DNA of 64,000 nt from Rhizobium sp. BK313 (GCF_014193655.1 NZ_JACHZQ010000004.1:62001-126000); one strand, 5' to 3'. Shown: positions 44,006 to 53,398, counted from the stretch's first letter. Notes: generated from the letters alone by a model not told the origin. Numbers and translations: made by a program.

Positions 44006-44805
44006 GCCGGGGTGATCCGCGCTTCCCGGTCGATTGCTTTTTCATCCAGGGCGGCCAGCGCATCGAGGAAACGCCACGAGAAGGAGCCAGGCCCGGCCGC
44101 CTCACGGCCTGCCCGTTCACCGGCGACGCCAAACGCGGCAAGCGCCCCAACGGTCGCGCTGAATGGATCCTCTGGCCTTGTCGCCGCGAATGCACCGACG
44201 AGGCAGGTTAATGCACAACCGAGCGCGGTGACCTGCGGCATCAATGGCGAGCCGCCTTCTAAGCGCACTGCTCTCTCTCCGTCGGTGACGAAATCAGTGG
44301 CGCCAGTCACCGCGACGACGGTTCGATGTTTCCGGGCAAGTAGCGTGGCTGATTCCTCCGCCAGTTCGACGGGATCACGGCTGTCAACGCCCTGGCCACG
44401 GCTTATGCCGCCGGCGAGTGCAATGATTTCAGAGGCATTGCCGCGGATGATCGTCGGGCGAAGCTCCAGCAATGCCGCGACCGCCTCGCGCCGGAAGGAG
44501 GTGGCATAATGCGCAACGGGATCGAGGACCCAGGGTTTACCGGCCTTTGCTGCGCTCCGCGCAGCCGCCGTCATGCCAGCCAGCCAGTCGGTGGATAATG
44601 TGCCGATATTGATCGTCACTGCGCCTGAGATCGCTGCGAATTCGCCGGCTTCCTCTTCGGCATGCACCATGGCGGGAGAAGCGCCGGCGGCCAGCATCAC
44701 ATTGGCGGCGATGTTCATCGCGACGAAGTTGGTGATGCATTGCACCAGCGGAGGGTTCGTCCGCATGGCCGTCAGTAGAGTGCCGGGAGTGGTCTGGTTT
44801 TGCAT
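44002..44805 (-). CDS. thiM: Hydroxyethylthiazole kinase
   Basis: Kinase of 267 residues salvaging the thiazole moiety of thiamine. Signature blocks are PLVQCITNFVAMNIAANVML, GASPAMVHAEEEAGEFA, INIGTLSTDWLAGM, KPWVLDPVAHYATSFRREAV, IRGNASEIIALAG, VTGATDFVTDG and the Cys-containing TALGCALTCLVGAF. The ATG 44803-44805 follows AAAGGGACGAT. That site is part of a short CCC-GAAA-GGG hairpin at 44811-44820, a plausible on/off switch for translation below the TPP aptamer. First gene of thiM-thiE-thiD. Confidence 0.95.
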   Translation of the reverse strand: MQNQTTPGTLLTAMRTNPPLVQCITNFVAMNIAANVMLAAGASPAMVHAEEEAGEFAAISGAVTINIGTLSTDWLAGMTAAARSAAKAGKPWVLDPVAHYATSFRREAVAALLELRPTIIRGNASEIIALAGGISRGQGVDSRDPVELAEESATLLARKHRTVVAVTGATDFVTDGERAVRLEGGSPLMPQVTALGCALTCLVGAFAATRPEDPFSATVGALAAFGVAGERAGREAAGPGSFSWRFLDALAALDEKAIDREARITPA

Positions 44806-44864
44806 ATCGTCCCTTTCGGGCGGGGCGAGACGCGTAGGGGTGACGATGCAGCGCACCGAAACCC

Positions 44865-44950
44865 CGAGCGACTCCCTCCGCCAGCATTATCTGGTTCAGG
44901 TTCAAAGGGTGCTTCTCAGCCCGTCATGCGACGGGCGCCCCTGTCTCTCA
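44865..44950 (-). ncRNA. TPP riboswitch (Thi box) controlling thiMED
   Basis: On the minus strand the conserved aptamer elements appear in order: GGGGCGCCC, the GGGCTGAGA box (complement of 44915-44923), ACCCTTTGAACCTGA and the CAGATAATGCTGGCG box, ending GGAGGGA near 44872. The aptamer sits about 65 bases upstream of thiM. A short hairpin then covers the ribosome-binding site, suggesting that thiamine pyrophosphate blocks translation. Recognition is by direct match to the Thi box consensus. Confidence 0.93.
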
Positions 44951-45138
44951 TCACTGTCTTTCTCGCAGAGAAAGACCGTCCTGTCATCAGCAAATCGCGG
45001 TTCGCGAGCTGATTAAGGTGAACTGGATATGTTTGCCCGCAGTGAGAAGACGGTGCGTCCGCTTCCCTGTCTCCGGCTCTTCGACACCGTAGAACAGGAC
45101 GAAATTCGCTACATCGAGGGTTGACGCGAAGTGCGGCG

Positions 45139-46296
45139 TTAGCTGGCCGCATGTACCAAAATATCACGCACCTGCAGCGGCGTGATATCGGCCATTTCGC
45201 CGAGTCGGATCTGCCCGGCCCGCTGCAGATGGGCGATGACGTCGTCCGGGGAGATTTCGATGGGGGCGACATCAGCCGGTTTGACCGGCAAACCCATTTG
45301 ACGGAAAAACCCTTCGGTCAGATCGATGCCTTGTTCCGCCGCCATCTTGTCATCCGTTGCGGCAATGCCCCAAACGTTTCGGGCATAGCGGGCAAGCATC
45401 ACCTGCTTCCTATCGGCTTTGAACCGCAAGAGCGAAGGCATCACCAGGCTCAAAGTGCGGGCGTGATCGATGCCATAGATCGCCGTGATGGCATGGCCGA
45501 TCATATGGGTTGACCAATCCTGGCGCACGCCGGTACCGATCAAGCCGTTGAGCGCCTGATTGGCGGCCCACATGACATTTTCGCGCGCTTCGGCGGAATT
45601 GTCTTCGAGCAGCTTCGGTCCCCATTCAATCAATGTGCGAAGCAATACTTCGCTGTAGCCGTACTGGACAGGTGTATTTCCGGGAATGGTGAGATATTGC
45701 TCAACCACGTGGGTAAAGGCGTCGACGACGCCGTTACCGAGCTGGCGCTTGTCCAGGCTTGCCATGGTAGCGGGATCCATGATCGCGAATGTGGGCCGTG
45801 CGGCTTCGTTGGCGAAAGGTATCTTCAAATCGCGTTCGATCGAGGAGATCACCGATACGGCGTTGCTCTCGGAGCCGGTGGCGGGCAGCGTCAGGACGCA
45901 GCCGACCGGCAGGATCTCCTGCGGGTATCGGCCTGCGGCGAAATCGTCCCACGGATCGCGATTTTCGGCAGTGACGACGGAGGCGAGGAATTTTGCCGCA
46001 TCGATCACCGAGCCGCCGCCAACCGCCAGGATAATGCCGACGTTAGCCTGACGCGCCACCTCGGCCGCCTTCAGGATCGTCTCATAGTGCGGGTTGACCT
46101 CGATGCCGGCGAATTCCGCCAGCTTGCAGCCTTCGAGCGCAGCCAGTACTTGGTTATAGACGCCATTGCGCTTGATCGAACCGCCGCCGTAGAGAAGGAG
46201 TACGCGCGTTCCCATTGGGATGAGGTTCCGCAAGGCCGCAATCTGGCCTTCACCGAAAACGATGTGTGTTGGATTCCTGAATTCAAATTTGACCAT
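45139..46296 (-). CDS. Iron-type alcohol/aldehyde dehydrogenase (YqhD-like)
   Basis: Group III metal-dependent alcohol dehydrogenase of 385 residues. It resembles E. coli YqhD throughout, with NADP-binding region LLYGGGSIKRNG and AVGGGSVIDAAK. All four metal ligands are in place: Asp192 and His196 (NGVVDAFTHVVEQ), His264 (DWSTHMIGH) and His278 (YGIDHARTL). Such enzymes reduce short aldehydes with NADPH. It is the last gene of the TRAP-linked catabolic operon, 18 bases after the hydratase, and may reduce or oxidise the aldehyde released by the aldolase two genes upstream. Confidence 0.9.
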   Translation of the reverse strand: MVKFEFRNPTHIVFGEGQIAALRNLIPMGTRVLLLYGGGSIKRNGVYNQVLAALEGCKLAEFAGIEVNPHYETILKAAEVARQANVGIILAVGGGSVIDAAKFLASVVTAENRDPWDDFAAGRYPQEILPVGCVLTLPATGSESNAVSVISSIERDLKIPFANEAARPTFAIMDPATMASLDKRQLGNGVVDAFTHVVEQYLTIPGNTPVQYGYSEVLLRTLIEWGPKLLEDNSAEARENVMWAANQALNGLIGTGVRQDWSTHMIGHAITAIYGIDHARTLSLVMPSLLRFKADRKQVMLARYARNVWGIAATDDKMAAEQGIDLTEGFFRQMGLPVKPADVAPIEISPDDVIAHLQRAGQIRLGEMADITPLQVRDILVHAAS

Positions 46297-46314
46297 GGTC
46301 TTCCTCGGTCTTCC

Positions 46315-47088
46315 TCAACGGTGTTCCGCCGTTTCATTAAAGGTCAGGTCGATGCGGCCGAAATCATGGAACTCCACGGTGAAATGCTGACCCGCCTTTC
46401 CGAAGACCAAACCGGTGAAGGTGCCCGTCGTGATGACATCTCCAGCCTTGAAGGTTTTGCGTGCCTGGACCGCGTGGATGAAATCCAGGGCGGGGAGTAG
46501 AGGATCGACGCGTGCATGCCCGCCGATCTTGTCGAGAATGGTCACGCCGTCGCAGCTCAGCGTCACCCGCAAAGTGGAGAGATCGATATCGCGCCAGTCC
46601 GGACGGGGCGTTCCGATCACCAAGCCACCGTTCGACATGCGGTCGACAAGCCGATCGAGGACAGGCGTGTCCTGGTAGCTGATAAAACGGCTCGATACGA
46701 TTTCGATTGCCGGAAAGGCCGTCACGACGGCTTCGATCTCGGAACGGGAATAGGGCTCTGTCCGGCTTGGCAGATCGTGGTCGAAACGAAAGGCGATCTC
46801 GCCCTCGACACCCAGCGGCGCATACATCCGGCCATCGATCCTTGCCGGAGAGTCAAGGCAATCCGCTGCGAAGATGGCGCCCCACATGGACGCACCTGAG
46901 GAGGCGTCAGTCGCCACCTTCCAGCCGCTGACAGTTCCGTCGAGCCGTGCGACAAGTGACTCCTGCATCTGCAGCGCCTCGGAAATGGACGGTGGTTTGC
47001 TGGCAGCGGGCAATTCTCGAAGCCATTCACCGCTTTTTGCCGCATCGCTCAGCAGTCGTATTGCCGTCTCCAGATCAGCCTGTTCCAT
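46315..47088 (-). CDS. 2-keto-4-pentenoate hydratase / fumarylacetoacetate hydrolase-family enzyme
   Basis: Protein of 257 residues with the MhpD-like layout: SISEALQMQESLVARLDGTV, SGWKVA, then the metal-binding acidic segment GVEGEIAFRFDHDLP, EIVSSRF, and the end LVFGKAGQHFTVEFHDFGRI. The family hydrates 2-hydroxypentadienoate or cleaves or decarboxylates related 2-oxo acids. Lying directly after an HpaI-type aldolase (5 bases), it probably acts on the 2-oxo acid that the aldolase then splits. There is no ring-cleavage dioxygenase nearby, so the substrate need not be aromatic. Confidence 0.83.
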   Translation of the reverse strand: MEQADLETAIRLLSDAAKSGEWLRELPAASKPPSISEALQMQESLVARLDGTVSGWKVATDASSGASMWGAIFAADCLDSPARIDGRMYAPLGVEGEIAFRFDHDLPSRTEPYSRSEIEAVVTAFPAIEIVSSRFISYQDTPVLDRLVDRMSNGGLVIGTPRPDWRDIDLSTLRVTLSCDGVTILDKIGGHARVDPLLPALDFIHAVQARKTFKAGDVITTGTFTGLVFGKAGQHFTVEFHDFGRIDLTFNETAEHR

Positions 47089-47093
47089 CCGTG

Positions 47094-47810
47094 CTACTCC
47101 GCTTTTTCGAAAAACTGCTTTGCGCCGCGCACGATCAAGTCATTGATCCAGCCGACCTGGACGAAATCCTCGCGGACAGGTTTGCCGGCGGCACGGATGC
47201 GGCGCGACGCGTCTTCGACGGCGGCAACGACGTCCGGATGTTTCGGATTGCCGGGATGGCCCAGCGATTGCGCCAGGTCCATCATGCCGAAGCTCAGATA
47301 ATCGATGCCGGGCAGGGCGGCGATATCACCGGCCGCCTCGAGCGCGCCAACCGTCTCGATCATGATCGAAACGCAGATGTCCTCGTTGGATTGGGCCATG
47401 TGCGCCGGCATATCCGGAATACCTGCCGTGAATTTCGGCCGGTTGCCGCCGAAGGAGCGATTGCCGATCGGACCGTAGTAAGCGGCGTCGACAACGGCCT
47501 TCGCGTCCGCCGGGGAGTCGACATGAGGGACGACAATGCCTTTCACGCCGCGGTCCATGAATCTGCAGATCGTCGCTGCGGAGGGATCGGGAACCCGCGC
47601 GATGGCGGTAATGCCGTGGCGCTCGGCCGTCACACAGGCATATTCGAGATCGCGATTGTCGAAAGCGCCGTGCTCGCCATCGAGATAGGCGTAATCGATA
47701 CCGATGATCGCGAGAAGCTCGATGATGCCGGCATGAGGAAAGGTCAGATGCAGGCCGCGGATTTTTCGTTGTTCCGCAATGGCCTTCTTGATGCTGTTGG
47801 TCGTGGTCAA
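47094..47810 (-). CDS. HpcH/HpaI-family class II aldolase
   Basis: Aldolase of 238 residues with the family pattern: LLAIIGIDYAYLDGEHGAFD (metal and base region), ATICRFMDRGVKGIVVPHVD, SIMIETVGALEAAGDIAALP (metal-binding Glu) and DYLSFGMMDLAQSLGHPGNP (metal-binding Asp). The reaction is retro-aldol cleavage of a 4-hydroxy-2-oxo acid to pyruvate plus an aldehyde. It sits between dhaL (15 bases) and the hydratase (5 bases). Aldehyde product unknown. Confidence 0.88.
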   Translation of the reverse strand: MTTTNSIKKAIAEQRKIRGLHLTFPHAGIIELLAIIGIDYAYLDGEHGAFDNRDLEYACVTAERHGITAIARVPDPSAATICRFMDRGVKGIVVPHVDSPADAKAVVDAAYYGPIGNRSFGGNRPKFTAGIPDMPAHMAQSNEDICVSIMIETVGALEAAGDIAALPGIDYLSFGMMDLAQSLGHPGNPKHPDVVAAVEDASRRIRAAGKPVREDFVQVGWINDLIVRGAKQFFEKAE

Positions 47811-47825
47811 GGCAATTGTCCTTCT

Positions 47826-48458
47826 TTATAAAGTTGCTGGCTTTTCTGCCGGTTCATTGGCTGCGAGCGCCGAACAAAATTTGCTGAGAGCGAGCATTCC
47901 CGGATCGTCCAGGCCTCTGCTCTTTTCGCCGTAAAGGCGGGCACGGCCGATGCGATTGGGTCGGTCGCGAAAGGTCTCCAGTGCTTCTTGCGCCGCTCGA
48001 GCGGCAGTGGCGCGGTAGGTTGAAGGCTCGGCGGCGCCCAGTGCATCGGCAACGGCCTGCAGTCCGTCGATCACCGTCTTATCGCCGATCGCCGCGCCGC
48101 CGCGTGCCAGCATGGCGGCGCAGATGCCGGCGATAAGCTCCGGGATGCGTTCGGCGGGAAGCGTGGTCTGTCCGCGGGTTGCTTTGGAGAGCGACATCAG
48201 CGCCGTCATGACGAGAGTGCCGAGACTAGAGCCGGTCGAAGCGGAGGCCGCCTTGGCAAGGTTCATGAAGGCGGCGCCGAGATCGTCAGTGGCGCTTAGG
48301 TCGACTTCTGCTACGCCATCGGCAAGCCGTTTCAGCATACCGCCGGTATCGCCGTCGCCAAGCTTTGCGTCGGCTGCATTCAATTCAGTTTCAGCCGCAG
48401 AAAAACAGGCTTGGGCTCGTTGAACGGCGTGCTGGATATCGGGAACGGCAATCGTCAT
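47826..48458 (-). CDS. dhaL: Dihydroxyacetone kinase L-subunit (DhaL-type, nucleotide-binding)
   Basis: Protein of 210 residues with the DhaL magnesium/nucleotide loop ADAKLGDGDTGGMLKRLADG and blocks SLGTLVMTALMSLSKATRG and MLARGGAAIGDKTVIDGLQA. It donates phosphate to the ketose bound by DhaK. No DhaM-type PTS protein is present nearby, so the pair probably uses ATP, as in ATP-dependent dihydroxyacetone or erythrulose kinases. Start and upstream dhaK stop share one base (TGATG). Confidence 0.9.
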   Translation of the reverse strand: MTIAVPDIQHAVQRAQACFSAAETELNAADAKLGDGDTGGMLKRLADGVAEVDLSATDDLGAAFMNLAKAASASTGSSLGTLVMTALMSLSKATRGQTTLPAERIPELIAGICAAMLARGGAAIGDKTVIDGLQAVADALGAAEPSTYRATAARAAQEALETFRDRPNRIGRARLYGEKSRGLDDPGMLALSKFCSALAANEPAEKPATL

Positions 48459-49456
48459 CAGCCGACCCTCCAGAAGGGACAGGAGGCCGGCGCCTGAACG
48501 AGGCGGTCGATTTCATCGTCAACAAAGCACAGGCTGAGCGATGCGCCGGCCATCTCCATCGACGTCGTATAGCGGCCGACCAGCGGCGAAACGATTTCGA
48601 TCCCGGCAGCGTCGAGCCGTGCGACTACGCGCCGATAGAGAATATAAAGCTCCTCCAGCGGTGTTGCGCCGAGACTGTTGACCAGTAGGGATACGCGCGT
48701 TCCAGCAGCTGCCGGCGCATTGGCAAGCAACCGCTCGACCATCTCGTCCGCGATCCTGTCAGCGGGTTTCATGCGGTCGCGCCAGATTCCGGGCTCGCCG
48801 TGGATGCCCATACCCATTTCGATCTCGCCTTCCGGCAAGTCGAAGGTCGGCCCGGCTGCGCCCGGTACGATGCAAGGCGCCAAGGCGAAGCCGAGGGTGC
48901 GGGTGCGTTCCACCGTGCGGCGGGCGATTTCTGTGACATCGGCGAGCGATCCGCCGGCCTCGGCAAGGGCACCGGCGGCCTTGTAGGCATAGATGATGCC
49001 GGCAACGCCGCGCCGCCGTCCGATCTGATCGGCTTCAGCGCTGGCGATATCGTCGGTGCCGAGCACGGTCGTGGTTTCAATGCCTTCCATTTCGGCCATC
49101 TCGCAGGCCATGTCGAAGTTCATCCGGTCTCCGCCGTAGTTGCCGTAGAGGCAAAGAACGCCCTTGCCGGTATTGGCCGCAGCGATGGCTTCACTGCAGG
49201 AGGCGACGTTGGGGCCCTCGAAGACATTGCCGACCGAGCAGGCGTCCAAAAGTCCCGGGCCGACATAGCCGGTGAAGAGCGGCAAATGCCCCGATCCGCC
49301 GCCGGAGACGATTCCGACTTTGTCGGTGACTGGACCGTCGGCACGCCGGATCACGCGTCCGCCTGTCCCATGACGGACGAGGGACGGATGTGCCAGAACC
49401 AGTCCATCCAGCATCTCGTCGACATAGTCGCGCGGGTCGTTCATCAGTTTACTCAA
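48458..49456 (-). CDS. dhaK: Dihydroxyacetone kinase K-subunit (DhaK-type, ketose-binding)
   Basis: Protein of 332 residues with DhaK blocks GIVSGGGSGHLPLFTGYVG, CLYGNYGGDRMNFDMACEMA, DDIASAE, and the active-site His that binds the ketose covalently in EMGMGIHGEPGIW. C-terminal blocks are RVSLLVNSLGATPLEELYIL and EMAGASLSLCFVDDEID. I use a TTG start at 49454-49456 because a GAGGA site lies six bases upstream; the ATG four codons later has none. The real substrate could be dihydroxyacetone or a C4 ketose such as erythrulose; the operon context favours a sugar-acid pathway. Confidence 0.9.
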   Translation of the reverse strand: MSKLMNDPRDYVDEMLDGLVLAHPSLVRHGTGGRVIRRADGPVTDKVGIVSGGGSGHLPLFTGYVGPGLLDACSVGNVFEGPNVASCSEAIAAANTGKGVLCLYGNYGGDRMNFDMACEMAEMEGIETTTVLGTDDIASAEADQIGRRRGVAGIIYAYKAAGALAEAGGSLADVTEIARRTVERTRTLGFALAPCIVPGAAGPTFDLPEGEIEMGMGIHGEPGIWRDRMKPADRIADEMVERLLANAPAAAGTRVSLLVNSLGATPLEELYILYRRVVARLDAAGIEIVSPLVGRYTTSMEMAGASLSLCFVDDEIDRLVQAPASCPFWRVG

Positions 49457-49510
49457 GTCGAATCCTCACATGCTCAATGATCTGCGGGCCGGGCGGAGAC
49501 GCCGCGTGGA

Positions 49511-50530
49511 CTACATCAGATGTCTGTCGAACGAATATTGGCGAATGGGTGCGCCATCGAGGAACGCCAGAGTGTTCTCGATGCTGTTGCGATAGAAAAT
49601 TTGATACATTTCGCGTGTGCCGTAGCCGACATGCGGCGTCAGCACGACGTTCGGCGCGCTGCGCAGAGGATGATCGGCCGGCAAGGGCTCTTCGTTGAAC
49701 ACATCGATCGCCGCCTGAATGCGCCGGTTCTGCAGAGCGTCGATCAACGGCTTCTCGTCGATCAGCGGTGCCCGGGAGGTGTTGACCAGAATGGCGCCGT
49801 CCCGCATGCGCGACAATTGCGCCTGGCCGACGATCTTTTCCGTTTCCGGGGAAAGCACGAGATGCAGCGAGACGATGTCGGAGCGGGCGAAGAGGTCGTC
49901 GATGGAAACGGCCTCCACGCCTGCAGCCGCGGCCTTGTCGGTGGTCATGCTGCGGCTCCAGGCGATGACATCCATACCGAGCGCCCGACAATAATTTGCA
50001 AGGTGGCCGCCGATCAGACCCAATCCGAGGATGCCGAGCGTTTTTCCTGCCATGCGAAAACCCGGCGGGACATTTTCCAGGAATGCGCCGCCCTTGATGG
50101 AGGCATCGCCTTCCGGAATGCGGCGCACGGCGGCAAGCATAAGCGCCAGTGCGTGTTCGGCAGTATCCTGACCGTCTTCGCCGCCGCCTGTGATCGAAAC
50201 GATAATGCCACGACGGAGCATCTCGTCCAGACCTCGAGCCCGCCGGCCGGTCATGTTGAAAAATTTGAGACGGGGCAAGCCGGCGATGACATCATTGGAA
50301 AATGTGGTTCGCTCGCGCATCGCCAGGATGATGTCGAAATCCGCAAGTGCCTTGACGATGTCGTTCGGTGTTCCGAGGGGCTGATGGAAGAATACCACCT
50401 CTGCCCGGTCTGATAGCGCTGACCAATCGGCGCTATGCTCGGCGATGCGCTGCCAGTCGTCCAGCACCGCCACGCGTGTCTTCGGACGAGCCTGTGGCTC
50501 TCCGCTATAATCAACATTATGCGAAAGCAT
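49511..50530 (-). CDS. D-2-hydroxyacid dehydrogenase (NAD-dependent)
   Basis: Dehydrogenase of 339 residues in the SerA/phosphoglycerate dehydrogenase-like family. The NAD fold is LGILGLGLIGGHLANYCRAL; catalytic Arg lies in ILVNTSRAPLID, Glu in IDVFNEEPLP and His in LTPHVGYGT. It likely oxidises a 2-hydroxy acid to the 2-oxo acid, or the reverse. The start ATG follows GAGG seven bases upstream, 16 bases after the TRAP permease stop. In the operon it may supply the oxo acid handled by the hydratase and aldolase. Confidence 0.89.
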   Translation of the reverse strand: MLSHNVDYSGEPQARPKTRVAVLDDWQRIAEHSADWSALSDRAEVVFFHQPLGTPNDIVKALADFDIILAMRERTTFSNDVIAGLPRLKFFNMTGRRARGLDEMLRRGIIVSITGGGEDGQDTAEHALALMLAAVRRIPEGDASIKGGAFLENVPPGFRMAGKTLGILGLGLIGGHLANYCRALGMDVIAWSRSMTTDKAAAAGVEAVSIDDLFARSDIVSLHLVLSPETEKIVGQAQLSRMRDGAILVNTSRAPLIDEKPLIDALQNRRIQAAIDVFNEEPLPADHPLRSAPNVVLTPHVGYGTREMYQIFYRNSIENTLAFLDGAPIRQYSFDRHLM

Positions 50531-50546
50531 TGATTATCCTCAATTA

Positions 50547-52430
50547 TTATATCAAGCCAATAGATAACCAGGGCACTAGCGCGATGATCACCACTCCGAC
50601 GGTGAGTATTGCGAGATAGGGCCAGAGATGGCGCATCGCCTGATTGGGATCTGCTCCCCCGATGGCGCAGGTGATGTAGAAGCCGACGCCGAAAGGCGGG
50701 GTGAAGAGGCCGAGGCTCATCGCGAGGATGGCCACGATGGCGTAGTAGATATCGTTGATCCCCAGACCTTGAGCGATCGGGAACATCAGCGGGCCGAAGA
50801 GCACGATGGCGGGCAATCCTTCAAGTACGCTTCCGAGAATGGCGAAGAGAAGGATCGACAGTGCCATAAAGGTCGGTACGCCGCCCGGAACTGCGGCAAT
50901 GGCGTCGGCGAGGGTCTGGGAGAAGCCGGACTGGGTGATTGCCCAAGCCATTCCCGTTGCCGCGCCCGTCACGAAAAGAATTGCGCCGGAAAGCGAGGCG
51001 GTTGCCGCCAACATCGGAAACAGGCGCTTCCATTCGAATTGCCGATAGAGGAAGAGGCCGACGAGGAGTGTATAGGCGACGCCCACCGTCGAAACCTCGG
51101 TGGCTGTTGCCACGCCTTCGACGACGGCGCTTCTGATAACGAAGGGCAGCGCCAGCGCCGGCAACGCAACGAAAAAGCTCTTCCACAGAACACTTCGCTT
51201 CACCGAAGCTGTCTCGTTCTTCGGCGCCTTTCGCGTGCGATACCAGACGAAGGCGCACAGCATGACGCCGAGCAGGGCGGACGGCAGCAATCCGGCGGTG
51301 AACAGCCCAGCGATGGAAAGTCCGGTAACTGAGCCCACTGCGATCAAAATCAGGCTTGGGGGGACAGTCTCGGTCTGCGCACCGGTGGCCGCCAGCAGTG
51401 CAGTCATGGCGGCGCGGTCATTACCGAGCTTTTCCATTTCAGGAAACAGCGCCGGCGCGATCGCCGCCATGTCGGCTGCCTTGGAGCCCGATATCCCCGA
51501 TACAAGATACATCGCGGCGACCAGCACATATTGCAGCCCGCCGCGCACGTGGCCGAGCAGGTTCGACAGGAAGACGATCATTCGCTCTGCCATGCCGGTC
51601 ATTTCGATCAGCAGGCCGAGGAAGACGAATGTCGGGATGGCCAGGAGAAGCAATTGCGACATGCCTGCATCGAGGCGCGCGACAAGTATAGAGGGCGGCA
51701 CGTAAGTACCGAGCGTCAAATAAGCAAAGGTGGCCGCGCCGAAGGCAAAGGCGATCGGGATGCCGACAAAGACCATCAGCGGGACGCCAATGAGAAAGAA
51801 GATCGCCAGATTGGCCTGATCGAGGTCGAGAAAGGTCGACTGCAGCAAAGCCAGTGCGCCGGCAACGATCACTGCGACAACAAGCGAAATGATCGAAATC
51901 TTGAAAGGCATAGTGCGAAGCCGCAGCAGCGCTGCGATGATCATCAGCCCGATACCGACCGGCATGGCAGCGGCACGCCAGAACATCGATATTTCAAGGC
52001 TGGGACTAATGACGCCGGCTTCCGTCTGCACATGCTCAAACGAGGGCGGCAGCAACAGGATCAGAAAGACGAGGACGACGGAAACCGCAAATCCCGAGAG
52101 ATAACCCTGCCAGGAAGCAGGCAGCATGGATACGAAGGTCGTCATGCGCATGTGTTGCCAGCGCCGAAGGGCAAGCGCCGAGCCGAGCGTTCCCAGCCAC
52201 AGGAACAGGATGGAATTGAATTCGTCGGTCCATATCAGGGGATGATGGAACACATAGCGGGCGACGATGCCAAGAAAAAGGACGACGATCTCTATGGCCA
52301 GCAACACGGCAGCTATCGCCGACAGCGTACCGAGGAAGAGCTCGTCGACGGTCGTCAGCAAGCCAGTCTTCTGATCGATGTCCGTCGGCTTTCGAATGGT
52401 CTCGCCGGTCAAGATGTTCGTTCCAGCCAT
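50547..52430 (-). CDS. TRAP transporter fused permease (DctQ + DctM)
   Basis: Inner-membrane protein of 627 residues. Residues about 30-170 form the small DctQ part (IVARYVFHHPLIWTDEFNSI), and residues about 205-627 the large DctM part with the typical LLLAIPTFVFLGLLIEMTGM, GISGSKAADMAAIAPALFPE, SVLEGLPAIVLFGPLMFPIA and LGLFTPPFGVGFYITCAI blocks. TRAP systems import carboxylates with a sodium gradient. GGAGG precedes the ATG at 52430. The binding protein is encoded two genes upstream, with a hydrolase in between. Confidence 0.93.
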   Translation of the reverse strand: MAGTNILTGETIRKPTDIDQKTGLLTTVDELFLGTLSAIAAVLLAIEIVVLFLGIVARYVFHHPLIWTDEFNSILFLWLGTLGSALALRRWQHMRMTTFVSMLPASWQGYLSGFAVSVVLVFLILLLPPSFEHVQTEAGVISPSLEISMFWRAAAMPVGIGLMIIAALLRLRTMPFKISIISLVVAVIVAGALALLQSTFLDLDQANLAIFFLIGVPLMVFVGIPIAFAFGAATFAYLTLGTYVPPSILVARLDAGMSQLLLLAIPTFVFLGLLIEMTGMAERMIVFLSNLLGHVRGGLQYVLVAAMYLVSGISGSKAADMAAIAPALFPEMEKLGNDRAAMTALLAATGAQTETVPPSLILIAVGSVTGLSIAGLFTAGLLPSALLGVMLCAFVWYRTRKAPKNETASVKRSVLWKSFFVALPALALPFVIRSAVVEGVATATEVSTVGVAYTLLVGLFLYRQFEWKRLFPMLAATASLSGAILFVTGAATGMAWAITQSGFSQTLADAIAAVPGGVPTFMALSILLFAILGSVLEGLPAIVLFGPLMFPIAQGLGINDIYYAIVAILAMSLGLFTPPFGVGFYITCAIGGADPNQAMRHLWPYLAILTVGVVIIALVPWLSIGLI

Positions 52431-52444
52431 GATAGCCTCCCTGC

Positions 52445-53350
52445 TCAACCTGCTTCCGGCAGCGTCCGCCGCTGCTTAGTGGCGACGGCGGATGCGGGAT
52501 CACTGCAGACGTCCACGAAACTTGTCAGTTCGGCATTGAACCGCTCTGCGGCTTCGAAGAAGACCGAGTGCCCGCACCCGTCATAGAGGCTTAACGTCGC
52601 ATGGGGGATAAGTCTGGCGGTGATGTCTGCAGCACCGGGGAGGACCAGAATATCGTCGCGGCCATGGACAATGAGTGTTGGAACTGTGACACGCCGCAAG
52701 GCGGCCTCGGAAATCGCCGGCTCGGTCCACCATTTGCCGATCTGCTGGCGGATCTCGAACGGGCAAAGCATGTTATAGGCAAGCGCGAAGGCAAACTCTT
52801 CCGCATCCGGTTGCAGGCCGAAGCAATTGCGCAGAAAGGCGGAGGCGACGTCGATCCGGCTGCCGAGATCGTCGATATCGAGTTTCTGAACGACGGCATT
52901 GCCGGCGCCGATGACCTCGGGCACCTCGACCGGACGGCAGGACAGGAAGGCGACGCCGCTGAGTTGCGCGTCGCCGTAGTCGACCAGATATTGCCGGACG
53001 ATACGTCCGCCAAGCGACCAGCCGGCAAAGACCGGCTTACGAAGCCCCAGCGCGTCGATGACCGATTGCACCTCGCCGGACCAGCGCTTTCCGTCCTGAT
53101 ACCATTCATCGCCGAAAGGTTTGTCGGAAAGGCCATGACCGCGCGGATCGAAGGAGATGATGCGGAACTTCTGCATCTCCGGCGCCGCATACTGCTTGAC
53201 GAAAGACAGGTAGCTTTGGGCAACACCGGTGACCAGCAGCAGTTCAGGGCCATTGGGATCGCCCCATTCCCTGACTTCGAGTTCGACGCCATCGGCGGTC
53301 TTGACGCGATGACGGCGGCCGGGCGGCCGGCTTTCCAAAGCACGTGTCAT
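52445..53350 (-). CDS. Alpha/beta hydrolase in the TRAP operon
   Basis: Hydrolase of 301 residues with nucleophile elbow AGWSLGG (Ser112), catalytic acid in VHGRDDILVLPG, His in GCGHSVFFE and the entry segment FDPRGHGLSDKP. It resembles lactonases, esterases and MhpC-type C-C bond hydrolases; these cannot be told apart by eye. Encoded between the TRAP binding protein (48 bases) and permease (14 bases), it probably acts on the imported compound first, opening a lactone or ester to give the hydroxy acid for the following dehydrogenase. Confidence 0.86.
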   Translation of the reverse strand: MTRALESRPPGRRHRVKTADGVELEVREWGDPNGPELLLVTGVAQSYLSFVKQYAAPEMQKFRIISFDPRGHGLSDKPFGDEWYQDGKRWSGEVQSVIDALGLRKPVFAGWSLGGRIVRQYLVDYGDAQLSGVAFLSCRPVEVPEVIGAGNAVVQKLDIDDLGSRIDVASAFLRNCFGLQPDAEEFAFALAYNMLCPFEIRQQIGKWWTEPAISEAALRRVTVPTLIVHGRDDILVLPGAADITARLIPHATLSLYDGCGHSVFFEAAERFNAELTSFVDVCSDPASAVATKQRRTLPEAG

Positions 53351-53398
53351 TTCAATCTCCAGATCAGCATCGGTCCTTGGGACCGCATGACATTACAA

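Noticed and set aside
44955..44980. CTTTCTC/GAGAAAG hairpin upstream of the TPP aptamer
   Set aside because: Seven-base stem with no T run on either strand; not convincing as a terminator.
45031..45124. Plus-strand 31-codon frame starting MFARSEKTVRPL between the riboswitch and the YqhD-type gene
   Set aside because: Too short, no ribosome-binding site, and no recognised family; probably chance or a remnant.
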